NCBI GenBank assembly: GCA_035648735.1 | Contig: DASRKX010000041.1 | Location: 1 to 21,040 of the forward strand | Direction: 5' to 3' | DNA length: 21,040 nucleotides | Origin: REEB95 sp035648735 | GTDB lineage: Bacteria; Pseudomonadota; Alphaproteobacteria; ATCC43930; CGMCC-115725 | Part shown: in pieces, positions 6,716 to 14,013 of the stretch | How positions within the stretch are numbered: the stretch's first letter is position 1 | How the letters are laid out: the number at the start of each line of letters is the position of its first letter | The notes under the pieces: generated by a model | What the model was told of the DNA's origin: nothing | Databases searched by the model: none | Seen by the model: the letters and a program-made list of their open reading frames with translations, nothing else | Program-made: the position numbers and the translations under genes

Positions 6716-7353
6716 CGCGCCGGCTCGATCGCCAGATCGCGCGGGCCGAAGGGACTCCGCGGGAGCGCGACGCCGTGCCAGAAGCCAGCGAAGGAGTTCG
6801 GCAGGCGCGCCGGGTCGTCGGGCGACAGCTCGACGACGACAACCCCCGCCTGGCGCAGCGCATCGAGCTCCCGCCGCCTTGCCGCGCGCGGCGTGCCGCC
6901 GCCGAGGAGCTCAAGCGCGACGAACGCTTCCCCCGTCCAGAAGGCGATGTCGGCGCGGACGAGCGGGCCGCCGGCCGGCAGATGCGCCGACGGCAGCGGC
7001 CGGAAGGCGGCGAAGCTCCAATCCTCGGCCGCGAACAAGCCGCCGCCGGCGAGGCGCTCGATCGCGGCGCGGTTCGCCGCCAGGGTCGCGGCAATCCAAG
7101 CGAAATAGGCGTCGAGGAAGGCGCGCTGCGGCTTGGCCCAGACGCCGCACAGCGATTGGAGATGCTGCTTCAGGAAATCGAGCCGCTCCGAAAGCGTGAT
7201 GAGCCGCGTCAGATCGGGCGGCTCGGCGAAGGGATAGTGCCCGTCCCAAAGCCGCAGCGGTCGGGCGGCATCCGGCTCGATCGCGACATGGGGCGCGGAA
7301 TCGGGATTCACCGCGCCGTAGCCGATCCGGAGGATTTTAGCGCCGCCGAGCAT
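6712..7353 (-). CDS. Conserved-looking unknown protein with nuclease-like C-terminal part
   Basis: The frame gives 213 residues and no family I can name. The first 80 residues include WDGHYPF and a leucine-rich helical stretch. The C-terminal third reads RADIAFWTGEAFVALELLGG, then RRRELDALRQAGVVVVELSPDD. This layout (Asp, a strand ending E-x-L, a basic helix, then a second strand VVVEL) resembles the DUF559/Vsr-like nuclease fold, but the usual catalytic Lys is not obvious, so activity cannot be claimed. No clear Shine-Dalgarno is seen before the ATG at 7353, so the start is uncertain. The gene is convergent with the LVIVD-repeat gene and their stop codons overlap in CTAG (6712-6715). Confidence 0.6.
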   Translation of the reverse strand: MLGGAKILRIGYGAVNPDSAPHVAIEPDAARPLRLWDGHYPFAEPPDLTRLITLSERLDFLKQHLQSLCGVWAKPQRAFLDAYFAWIAATLAANRAAIERLAGGGLFAAEDWSFAAFRPLPSAHLPAGGPLVRADIAFWTGEAFVALELLGGGTPRAARRRELDALRQAGVVVVELSPDDPARLPNSFAGFWHGVALPRSPFGPRDLAIEPAR

Positions 7354-7402
7354 GCGCGATTAGGCCGCAACCGGCGGCGCCGTGGCAAGAAGCCGCCGAG
7401 AC

Positions 7403-7424
7403 GATACCGCCGAGTAGCGGTATC
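7403..7424. repeat. Small inverted repeat
   Basis: GATACCGC (7403-7410) and GCGGTATC (7417-7424) form a perfect 8-bp stem with a 6-base loop in the gap between the unknown gene and the large palindromic repeat. The 11-mer AGTAGCGGTAT inside it recurs at 7567-7577, at the very end of ahcY. Confidence 0.55.
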
Positions 7425-7440
7425 CGATCAGGTCGAAGCG

Positions 7441-7532
7441 CCCCTCACCCCGCTTTGGCTAAGGCTCGGCTTGCGCCTCGCCAACCCAAAGCAACCCTCT
7501 CCCCGAATTCGGGGAGAGGGAAGGGTGAGGGG
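7441..7532. repeat. Nested palindromic repeat (dispersed-repeat-like, about 92 bp)
   Basis: Outer arms CCCCTCACCC (7441-7450) and GGGTGAGGGG (7523-7532) are perfect inverted copies. Inside lie two further hairpins. The first (7455-7484) pairs TTGGC with GCCAA and AGGC with GCCT. The second is a perfect 26-bp palindrome centred on GAATTC (7495-7520, arms CCCTCTCCCCG). The whole would fold as a three-way junction. Similar CCCTCTCCCCG...GGGGAGAGGG elements are widespread intergenic repeats in proteobacteria (from memory). Sitting 33 bases after ahcY, it may also act as its terminator. Confidence 0.75.
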
Positions 7533-7564
7533 GTGTCGACGATTCGATTCGAGCGGATATTGGT

Positions 7565-8959
7565 CTAGTAGCGGTATTGGTCCGATTTGAACGGCCCGCT
7601 CTGCTTGACGCCGAGATAGCTCGACTGCGCGTCGGTCAGCTTGGTGAGATGTGCTCCGACCTTGCTCAAATGCAGCATCGCCACTTTCTCGTCGAGATGC
7701 TTCGGCAGCGTATAGACCTTCTTTTCGTATTTGCCCTGGTTGGTCCACAGCTCGATCTGCGCCAGCGTCTGATTGGTGAAGGAGGCGCTCATCACGAAGC
7801 TCGGATGGCCGGTGCCGCAGCCGAGATTGACCAGCCGCCCTTCGGCGAGCAGCAGGATGCGCTTGCCGTCCGGGAACTCGATCTCATCGACCTGCGGCTT
7901 GACGTTGTGCCATTGCAAATTCTTCAGCCCGGCGACCTGGATCTCATTGTCGAAGTGGCCGATGTTGCAGACGATGGCGCGGTCTTTCATCCGGCGCATG
8001 TGGTCGAGCGTGATGACGTCGACGTTGCCGGTGGCGGTGACGAAGATGTCGGCGGCGGGTGCCGCCTCGTCCATGGTCACGACCTGGTAGCCTTCCATCG
8101 CCGCCTGCAGCGCGCAGATCGGATCGATCTCGGTCACCAGCACGCGCGCGCCGGCGTTGCGCAGGGAGGCGGCCGAGCCCTTGCCGACATCGCCGAATCC
8201 CGCCACCACGGCGACCTTGCCGGACATCATCACGTCCGTGGCGCGGCGGATGCCGTCGACCAGGCTTTCGCGACAGCCATAGAGGTTGTCGAATTTCGAC
8301 TTGGTGACCGAGTCGTTGACGTTGATCGCCGGAAAGAGCAGCCGCCCTTCCTTTTCCATCTGGTAGAGGCGATGGACGCCGGTGGTGGTTTCCTCGGACA
8401 CGCCCTTGATGGCGGCGCCCAGCTTCGCATACCAGCCGGGCTTGGCCTTGAGGGTCTTCTTGATCGCGGCGTAGAGGAATTCCTCTTCCTCGCTCTGCGG
8501 CTTCGCCAGCATCGCGGCGTCCTTCTCGGCCTTCATGCCGAGATGAACGAGCAGCGTCGCGTCGCCGCCGTCGTCGAGGATCATGTTCGGCGTGCCGCCG
8601 CCGGTCCATTCGAAGATCTTGTGGGTGTAGTCCCAGTATTCCTCGAGCGATTCGCCCTTATAGGCGAAGACCGGCGTGCCCTTGGCGGCGATCGCCGCGG
8701 CGGCATGGTCCTGCGTCGAATAGATATTGCACGACGCCCAGCGGATCTCGGCGCCGAGATGCTGCAGCGTCTCGATCAGCACCGCGGTCTGGATCGTCAT
8801 GTGCAGCGAGCCGGCGATGCGCGCGCCCTTCAGCGGCTTCTGCTTGCCGTATTCGGCGCGCGTCGCCATCAGGCCCGGCATCTCGGTCTCGGCGATGGCG
8901 AGCTCGCGCCGTCCCCAATCGGCGAGCGCGATGTCTTTGACTTTGTAGTCGGCGGTCAT
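7565..8959 (-). CDS. ahcY: S-adenosylhomocysteine hydrolase (adenosylhomocysteinase)
   Basis: AhcY reversibly splits S-adenosylhomocysteine into adenosine and homocysteine with bound NAD, relieving product inhibition of methyltransferases. The 464-residue length is normal for the bacterial enzyme. Visible hallmarks are HMTIQTA (His53), the SEETTTGVHRL segment (188-198), NVNDSVTKSKFDN (213-225) with the substrate Lys and Asp, the NAD-binding GFGDVGKGS (254-262), CNIGHFDNEI (331-340) and the C-terminal YRY. The ATG at 8959 lies 16 bases after the metK stop, so the two are almost certainly one operon. The Shine-Dalgarno is weak, which suggests coupling to metK translation. The frame is open further upstream, but only because it overlaps the end of metK. 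Confidence 0.97.
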   Translation of the reverse strand: MTADYKVKDIALADWGRRELAIAETEMPGLMATRAEYGKQKPLKGARIAGSLHMTIQTAVLIETLQHLGAEIRWASCNIYSTQDHAAAAIAAKGTPVFAYKGESLEEYWDYTHKIFEWTGGGTPNMILDDGGDATLLVHLGMKAEKDAAMLAKPQSEEEEFLYAAIKKTLKAKPGWYAKLGAAIKGVSEETTTGVHRLYQMEKEGRLLFPAINVNDSVTKSKFDNLYGCRESLVDGIRRATDVMMSGKVAVVAGFGDVGKGSAASLRNAGARVLVTEIDPICALQAAMEGYQVVTMDEAAPAADIFVTATGNVDVITLDHMRRMKDRAIVCNIGHFDNEIQVAGLKNLQWHNVKPQVDEIEFPDGKRILLLAEGRLVNLGCGTGHPSFVMSASFTNQTLAQIELWTNQGKYEKKVYTLPKHLDEKVAMLHLSKVGAHLTKLTDAQSSYLGVKQSGPFKSDQYRY

Positions 8960-8975
8960 TTTCTGCTGTCCGGAA

Positions 8976-10142
8976 TTAGAATGCGCGGGCGAGCTTGTCG
9001 GCGAGATCGGTCTTCTCCCAGGAGAAGCCGCCATCGGCATCGGGCGGGCGGCCGAAATGGCCATAGGCCGAGGTGCGCGCATAGATCGGCCGATTGAGCT
9101 GCAGATGGGTCCGGATGCCGCGCGGGCTCAGATCCATCATGTCCTGCAGCACCTTGGAAAGCTTGGCCTCGTCGACCTTGCCGGTGCCGGCGGTGTCGAT
9201 ATAGACCGACAAGGGCTTCGCCACGCCGATCGCGTAGGCGAGCTGGATGGTGCAGCGGTCGGCAAGGCCGGCGGCCACCACGTTCTTCGCCAGATAGCGC
9301 GCGGCATAGGCGGCCGAGCGATCGACCTTGCTGGGATCCTTGCCCGAGAAGGCGCCGCCGCCATGCGGCGCCGCGCCGCCATAGGTGTCGACGATGATCT
9401 TGCGCCCGGTCAGGCCGCAATCGCCATCCGGGCCGCCGATGACGAAACGACCGGTCGGGTTGACGTAGAAATGCGCCTCGTCGCACATCCAGCCTTCCGG
9501 CAGGACTTCGAGCACGTGCGGCCGGACAATCTCGCGGACCTCGTCCTGGTCGATCTTCTCGCTGTGCTGGGTGGAGACGACCACCGAGGTGGCGCGCACC
9601 GGCTGGCCGTTCTTGTATTCGAGCGTGACCTGGCTCTTGGCGTCGGGGCCGAAATCGGGCGTCGCACCCGAATGGCGGGCCTCGGCCATCGATTTCAGGA
9701 TGGCGTGCGAATAATAAAGCGGCGCCGGCATGAGATGCGGCGTCTCGCGGCAGGCATAGCCAAACATGAGGCCCTGGTCGCCGGCGCCCTCGTCCTTGTT
9801 GCCGGCGGCGTCGACACCCTGCGCGATGTCCGCCGATTGCGCATGGACGACGCATTCGACCTTGGCGGTCTTCCAGTGAAAGCCCTCTTGCTCGTAGCCG
9901 ATGTCCTTGATCGCGGCGCGCGCGATCTCGATCAGCTTCTCCTTGGTGACCGAGCTCGGCCCGCGCACCTCGCCGGCGATCACGACGTAGTTGGTGGTGC
10001 ACAGCGTCTCGCAGCCGACGCGCGACAGTGGATCGGCGGTCAGATACGCATCGACCACCGCATCCGAGATTCGGTCGGAGACCTTGTCCGGATGCCCTTC
10101 GGAAACCGATTCACTCGTGAAGACATAGTCGCGCAGGCTCAC
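8976..10142 (-). CDS. metK: S-adenosylmethionine synthetase (methionine adenosyltransferase)
   Basis: MetK makes S-adenosylmethionine from methionine and ATP in the cytoplasm. The 388-residue product matches the family: the ATP-site SVSEGHPDK at residues 12-20, the signature GAGDQGLMFGYA, the P-loop-like GGGAFSGKDPSKVDRS and a typical end region with GHFGRPPD. The start codon is GTG at 10142, with AGGGAG 8 bases upstream; reading SLRDYVFTSESVSEG from this start agrees with the usual length. It is followed directly by ahcY, forming an activated-methyl-cycle operon. A promoter-like sequence lies at 10194-10222. No SAM-responsive riboswitch was recognised in the short leader. Confidence 0.97.
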   Translation of the reverse strand: MSLRDYVFTSESVSEGHPDKVSDRISDAVVDAYLTADPLSRVGCETLCTTNYVVIAGEVRGPSSVTKEKLIEIARAAIKDIGYEQEGFHWKTAKVECVVHAQSADIAQGVDAAGNKDEGAGDQGLMFGYACRETPHLMPAPLYYSHAILKSMAEARHSGATPDFGPDAKSQVTLEYKNGQPVRATSVVVSTQHSEKIDQDEVREIVRPHVLEVLPEGWMCDEAHFYVNPTGRFVIGGPDGDCGLTGRKIIVDTYGGAAPHGGGAFSGKDPSKVDRSAAYAARYLAKNVVAAGLADRCTIQLAYAIGVAKPLSVYIDTAGTGKVDEAKLSKVLQDMMDLSPRGIRTHLQLNRPIYARTSAYGHFGRPPDADGGFSWEKTDLADKLARAF

Positions 10143-10193
10143 CGCGATGCTCCCTTGGTTTTCAGATCGCCGCCCCGAAGCGGAGGCGGCGGG

Positions 10194-10222
10194 ATAATGG
10201 TTGACCGGCGCCGTTATCGCAA
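10194..10222 (-). promoter_or_regulatory. Candidate promoter of metK-ahcY
   Basis: On the minus strand TTGCGA (10217-10222) and CATTAT (10194-10199) are spaced by 17 bases; each matches the sigma70 consensus at 4 of 6 positions. A GC-rich hairpin (10168-10191) lies just downstream of the -10. Confidence 0.4.
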
Positions 10223-10263
10223 GCGGCAGAACCGAAATTCCCTTTGTCCGTGCGTGGGTTGGT

Positions 10264-10295
10264 GGGCGATGGGAGCGCAGTTCAGCCCATCGCCC
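10264..10295 (-). terminator. Strong hairpin after rpmB
   Basis: GGGCGATGGG (10264-10273) and CCCATCGCCC (10286-10295) form a perfect 10-bp stem with a 12-base loop, starting 7 bases beyond the rpmB stop. No T-run follows on the minus strand, so it is either a U-less terminator or a 3' stabilising hairpin. Confidence 0.5.
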
Positions 10296-10302
10296 CCGCG
10301 GC

Positions 10303-10605
10303 TCAGGCCCCGGCGGCTGCCGTCTTGCGCGCCTGGGCCAAGCGGATGCGGCGCTTCAGGCGGCGGGCCTCGATGGGCAACCTCCCATCGGACACCGACA
10401 TGAGATAGGCGTCGAGGCCGCCATTATGCTCGATGGTGCGGATCGCGTTGGTCGACAGGCGGAGCCGGACCGTGCCGAGCGCATCGGACAGGATCGAGGC
10501 GTCCTGCAGATTCGGGATGAACCGCCGCTTGGTCTTGTTGTTGGCGTGGCTCACGTTATTGCCGACCAGCACGCCTTTGCCGGTGATGACGCACCGTCGG
10601 GCCAT
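10303..10605 (-). CDS. rpmB: 50S ribosomal protein L28
   Basis: L28 is a small basic protein of the large ribosomal subunit. The 100-residue product begins MARRCVITGKG, continues with VGNNVSHANNKTKRRF and RLRLSTNAIRTIEHNGG, and ends in a basic Ala-rich tail. This is typical of the longer alphaproteobacterial L28 (about 97-101 residues). The ATG at 10605 has AAGGAAT at good spacing. It stands alone between meaB and metK, with hairpins on both sides (10264-10295 and 10629-10647). rpmG, its usual partner in other phyla, is not present. Confidence 0.96.
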   Translation of the reverse strand: MARRCVITGKGVLVGNNVSHANNKTKRRFIPNLQDASILSDALGTVRLRLSTNAIRTIEHNGGLDAYLMSVSDGRLPIEARRLKRRIRLAQARKTAAAGA

Positions 10606-10628
10606 TGGGGTATTCCTTAATAGAGAAG

Positions 10629-10647
10629 GCCGGGCCAGGGGCCCGGC
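10629..10647 (-). terminator. Hairpin between meaB and rpmB
   Basis: GCCGGGCC (10629-10636) and GGCCCGGC (10640-10647) form a perfect 8-bp stem with a 3-base loop, 36 bases after the meaB stop. On the minus strand the sequence CCTTCTCTATT follows, a loose T-rich tail. It may end the upstream mutase-to-meaB transcript, or lie in the rpmB leader. Confidence 0.4.
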
Positions 10648-10682
10648 GTTTGGCCGTTTTGTAAGCGAAGCGGCCCGGATCG

Positions 10683-11675
10683 TCAAGCCGGGCGGGCGCC
10701 GGCGAAGGCCTGAAGCGCCCGGCGCGCCGCCGCCGAGGGCGTGAGTTTGGCCCCGGCGACCTGCGCCTCGAGATCGGGGAGAAGCTCCCGCACACTGCGG
10801 CTTTGCCGCAGCATTTCAAGGAGTCCCTCGCCGAGCTCGCTCCATAGCGCCTCGCGGGCCTGGGCACGGCGCCGCGCCGCCACCGCGCCGCTGTTGTCCC
10901 GCGCCAGGGCCCGGGCCTCGACCGCCTGGCGCAATTCCTCGATGCCGCGCCGCTCCAGCGCCGAGACGGCGAACACGCCGGCATCGCCGGCCGCGGAGCG
11001 CAGCAGGCGGAGCGCGTGGCCGTAATCGGCGACGGCGCGCTGGGCCGCCGGCGCCAAATCGCCATCGGCCTTGTTGACGACCAGCAGATCGGCGATCTCG
11101 ACGATGCCGCGCTTGATGCCCTGCAGGTCGTCGCCGCCGCCGGGCGCGATCATCAGCAGGCAGAGATCGACCAGATCGGCGACCGCGGTTTCGCTCTGGC
11201 CGACGCCGACGGTCTCGACGATCACCCGGTCGAAACCCGCCGCCTCGCACAGCCATGCCGCCTCGCGCGTGCGCCGGGCCACGCCGCCGAGCATCGATCC
11301 GGCCGGCGACGGCCGGATGAAAGCGTGCTTTTCGCGGGCGAGATCGCCCATCCGAATCTTGTCGCCGAGGATCGAGCCCCCGGCTTTCTTCGAGGACGGA
11401 TCGACCGCCAGCACGGCGACGCGAAACCCGGCGGCGAGGCTCGCCATGCCATAGGCCTCGATGAAGGTCGATTTGCCGACGCCGGGCGCGCCGGTGACGC
11501 CGAGGCGCAGCGCCTTGCCGGTATGCGGCAGCAGCGCCTGCAGCAGCGCCTCGGCGGCGGTACGATGATCGTCGCGGGTGGATTCGATCAGCGTTATGGC
11601 TTGCGCCAGCGCCGTGCGGTCGCCCGCCCGGATGCGCGCGGCGAGGCTCAGCGGATCAGGCGCGGCTTCCCCCAT
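10683..11675 (-). CDS. meaB: MeaB-type GTPase, methylmalonyl-CoA mutase chaperone
   Basis: MeaB (also called ArgK or MMAA-like) is a G3E GTPase that gates cofactor loading of methylmalonyl-CoA mutase and protects it from inactivation. The 330-residue product shows the P-loop GAPGVGKST (62-70), the DPSS motif (92-95), ETVGVGQSE (154-162) and the guanine motif NKAD (201-204). The ATG at 11675 has GGAG 5 bases upstream; the frame is open further 5' but that part overlaps the preceding gene and looks non-coding. It lies on the same strand as the mutase gene (15235-17388) with three genes between them, so its role in that enzyme's maintenance is well supported. The old name argK (arginine kinase) is not meant here. 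Confidence 0.93.
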   Translation of the reverse strand: MGEAAPDPLSLAARIRAGDRTALAQAITLIESTRDDHRTAAEALLQALLPHTGKALRLGVTGAPGVGKSTFIEAYGMASLAAGFRVAVLAVDPSSKKAGGSILGDKIRMGDLAREKHAFIRPSPAGSMLGGVARRTREAAWLCEAAGFDRVIVETVGVGQSETAVADLVDLCLLMIAPGGGDDLQGIKRGIVEIADLLVVNKADGDLAPAAQRAVADYGHALRLLRSAAGDAGVFAVSALERRGIEELRQAVEARALARDNSGAVAARRRAQAREALWSELGEGLLEMLRQSRSVRELLPDLEAQVAGAKLTPSAAARRALQAFAGARPA

Positions 11676-11718
11676 GGCGGCTCCATAACATGGAATCTCC
11701 CGCCGCCGGAATGCCGCG

Positions 11719-12084
11719 TCACTTCGCCTTGGACTGCCACAATCCGAGGACCGCGCCGGTCGGATCGACGACGATCGACAGCGAGCCATCGTCCATGACC
11801 TGGGTGACGTCGCGCATGATCTTGGCGCCGAGCGACTTGGCCTTGGCCGTCGCGGCGACGATGTCATCGACCCCCACATAGGGCATCTAGGCCGAGCCCT
11901 GCCCGGGAATCATCTGTTTCATCATGCCGCCGCCGGTGCCGTTCCCGACATCGATCAGCGTGTAGGTCATGTTGCCGTCCATATCAACGTCGCGCAGCTT
12001 CCAGCCGAACAACGACTGGTAGAAGGTCTTGGCCTTGCCGGTATCCGTGGTCGCCAACTCGACGTGAACGAAGGGATTAGGCAT
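11719..12084 (-). pseudogene. VOC/glyoxalase-like gene interrupted by an in-frame TAG
   Basis: The frame starts at ATG 12084 with a strong GGGAGGAG site and encodes a COG3324-like VOC protein: MPNPFVHVELATTDTGKAKT, then FYQSLFGWKL and GGGMMKQMIPGQGSA. After 65 codons it meets TAG (11887-11889). The same frame continues without shift from ATG 11886 (MPYVGVDDIVAATAKAKSLG) through IVVDPTGAVLGLW to a TGA at 11719-11721. The joined length of 121 residues is normal for the family. Related proteins usually have an aromatic residue before this (L/M)PYV motif, so TGG to TAG is the simplest change. The break falls between the two beta-alpha-beta modules, so two half-proteins could still be made. It is not the methylmalonyl-CoA epimerase subfamily. 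A sequencing error cannot be excluded. Confidence 0.75.
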
Positions 12085-12162
12085 GGTTTTTCTCTCCTCC
12101 CGGATTGATCGATTTGAGCGCCGAAGCTTGCCGGACGATCATGGCAACGCGGTGACGGCCCG

Positions 12163-14013
12163 CTATTCCGCGACCTGCGCCACGGCGGCGAGCGCCGCCG
12201 CGTGCTCGTCGGCCTCCTGCTGGCGCCGCCACATCGCGGCATAGACGCCGCCCTTGGCGAGAAGCGCCGCGTGATGGCCGCGCTCGACGACGCGGCCGTG
12301 ATCCAGCACGACGATCTCGTCCGCATGCACCACGGTCGACAGGCGATGCGCGATCATCAGCGTGGTGCGGTCTTCGGCGATTTCCTCGAGATTGGCCTGG
12401 ATGGCGCGCTCGGTCCTGGTGTCGAGCGCCGAGGTCGCCTCGTCGAACACCAGGATGCGCGGCGCCTTGACGATGACGCGCGCGATGGCGACGCGCTGCT
12501 TTTCCCCGCCCGAAAGCTTCAACCCGCGCTCGCCGACCTGGCTCTTATAGCCGTCGGGCAGCGCCGCGACGAAATCGTGGATGCGCGCCAGCCGCGCCGC
12601 GTTCTCGATCTCCGCCCGCTCGGCGCCCGGCCGACCATAGGCGATGTTGTAATAGATCGAATCGTTGAACAGCACGGTGTCCTGCGGCACGACGCCGATG
12701 GCGCGGCGCAGGCTGGCCTGATTCACGTCGCGGATATCCTCGCCGTCGATGCGAACGGCGCCCGAATCGACGTCGTAGAAGCGGAAGAGCAGCCGCGCGA
12801 TGGTGGATTTGCCGGCGCCCGACGGCCCGACGATCGCCAGCGTGTGCCCGGGTGCGACGCGGAACGAGACATCGTCGAGGATCGGGCGGCGCGGGTCGTA
12901 GGCGAAGGAGACGCGGTCGAAAACGATCTCGCCCCGCGCTATGGCAAGGTCGGGCGCGTTGGGCTTGTCCCGAATCTCCGCCGGCACCGCCAGCAGCCGC
13001 ATCATCGATTCGAGATCGGTCAGCGACTGCTTGATGTTGCGGTAGACCACGCCGAGCATGTTGAGCGGCATGTAGAGCTGGATCAGGTAGGAATTGACCA
13101 GCACGAAGGAGCCGATGGTCATGCGGCCCGCCGCGACGCCCTGCGCCGCCAGCAGCATGACGACGACCAGCCCCACCGAGATGATGGCGCCCTGGCCGAT
13201 ATTGAGGAACGACAGCGTCGTTTGGCTTTTGACCGCGGCGCGCTCGTAGGCGCGCAGCGATTCGTCGTAGCGCCGCGCCTCGTGCTCCTCGTTGGCGAAG
13301 TATTTGACGGTCTCGAAATTCAACAGGCTGTCGATGGCGCGGGTATTGGCCTGGGTGTCGCGGTCGTTCATCTCGCGGCGGAACTTGATGCGCCAATCGG
13401 TGATCGCGAAGGTGAAGGCGACGTAGCAGGCGATCGTGGCGAGGGTCGCCAGCGCCAGGCTGGCCTCGAAGAAGCCCCACAGGATGGCGCAGACCAGCGC
13501 GATCTCGAACACCGTCGGCAGCACGCTGAACAGCAGGTAGGAAAGCAGGAATTGGAGGCCGCGCAAGCCGCGCTCGATGGCACGCGACAAGCCACCGGTC
13601 TGGCGGTCCAGATGGAAGCGCAGGCTGAGCGCGTGGAGATGGCGGAAGGTATTGAGCGCCAGTTGGCGCACGGCGTGCTGCTCGACCTTGGCGAAGACCG
13701 CGTCGCGCAGCTCGGTGAAGAGCTGCTGGCCGACCCGCGCCCCGCCATAGGCGACGATCAGCATCGCCGGCACGACGACGAGCGTGCCGGCGCCGGGCGC
13801 CAAGCGGTCGATCGCCGCCTTGTAGAGCAGCGGCACCGTCACGGTGATGCCCTTGGCGACCATCAGGAAGGCCAGCGCGATGACAACGCGCACCCTCAGC
13901 GAGCGGGATTCGCGCGGCCAGAGATAGGGAATGACCGACGACAGCGCCTTGAGCTCGCGCCGCAGCCCGACCTCGGAGGCCTCGTTGCCCAGCGCCGCGC
14001 GATGGCCCTTCAT
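12163..14013 (-). CDS. ATM1/HMT1-like ABC exporter (fused membrane and ATPase domains)
   Basis: This 616-residue half-transporter has an N-terminal six-helix membrane domain (about residues 40-330) and an ATPase domain with Walker A GPSGAGKST (396-404), Q-loop VVPQD (441-445), signature LSGGEKQ (500-506), Walker B ILVFDE (520-525) and H-loop AHR (555-557). The segment NFETVKYFANEEHE (232-245) is the hallmark of the ATM1/ABCB7/HMT1 group, whose bacterial members export glutathione-linked metals or sulfur species. It starts at ATG 14013, overlapping the TGA of the MFS gene as ATGA, so the two are translationally coupled. A frame extension further upstream lies inside the MFS gene and is rejected. 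The substrate is inferred from the subfamily only. Confidence 0.93.
   Translation of the reverse strand: MKGHRAALGNEASEVGLRRELKALSSVIPYLWPRESRSLRVRVVIALAFLMVAKGITVTVPLLYKAAIDRLAPGAGTLVVVPAMLIVAYGGARVGQQLFTELRDAVFAKVEQHAVRQLALNTFRHLHALSLRFHLDRQTGGLSRAIERGLRGLQFLLSYLLFSVLPTVFEIALVCAILWGFFEASLALATLATIACYVAFTFAITDWRIKFRREMNDRDTQANTRAIDSLLNFETVKYFANEEHEARRYDESLRAYERAAVKSQTTLSFLNIGQGAIISVGLVVVMLLAAQGVAAGRMTIGSFVLVNSYLIQLYMPLNMLGVVYRNIKQSLTDLESMMRLLAVPAEIRDKPNAPDLAIARGEIVFDRVSFAYDPRRPILDDVSFRVAPGHTLAIVGPSGAGKSTIARLLFRFYDVDSGAVRIDGEDIRDVNQASLRRAIGVVPQDTVLFNDSIYYNIAYGRPGAERAEIENAARLARIHDFVAALPDGYKSQVGERGLKLSGGEKQRVAIARVIVKAPRILVFDEATSALDTRTERAIQANLEEIAEDRTTLMIAHRLSTVVHADEIVVLDHGRVVERGHHAALLAKGGVYAAMWRRQQEADEHAAALAAVAQVAE

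Noticed and set aside
7577..9097. Long plus-strand open frame opposite ahcY (506 codons)
   Set aside because: It is the shadow of ahcY, caused by high third-position GC; no ribosome-binding site or family resemblance.
10143..10260. A SAM- or SAH-sensing riboswitch before metK-ahcY
   Set aside because: The leader is short and its only clear structure is a GC-rich hairpin at 10168-10191. I could not recognise the conserved cores of the SAM-II, SAM/SAH or SAH motifs. A covariance-model search would decide.
9057..10403. Long plus-strand open frame opposite metK (448 codons)
   Set aside because: Its sequence is Arg/Asp/His-rich low complexity, as expected for the antisense of a GC-rich gene, and metK on the other strand is certain.
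11719..12084. The VOC gene as the methylmalonyl-CoA epimerase of the mutase pathway
   Set aside because: The epimerase is also a VOC protein and the neighbourhood invites the call, but the motifs here (NPFVHVELATTD, GGGMMK, PYVGVDDI) fit the COG3324 glyoxalase-like group instead.
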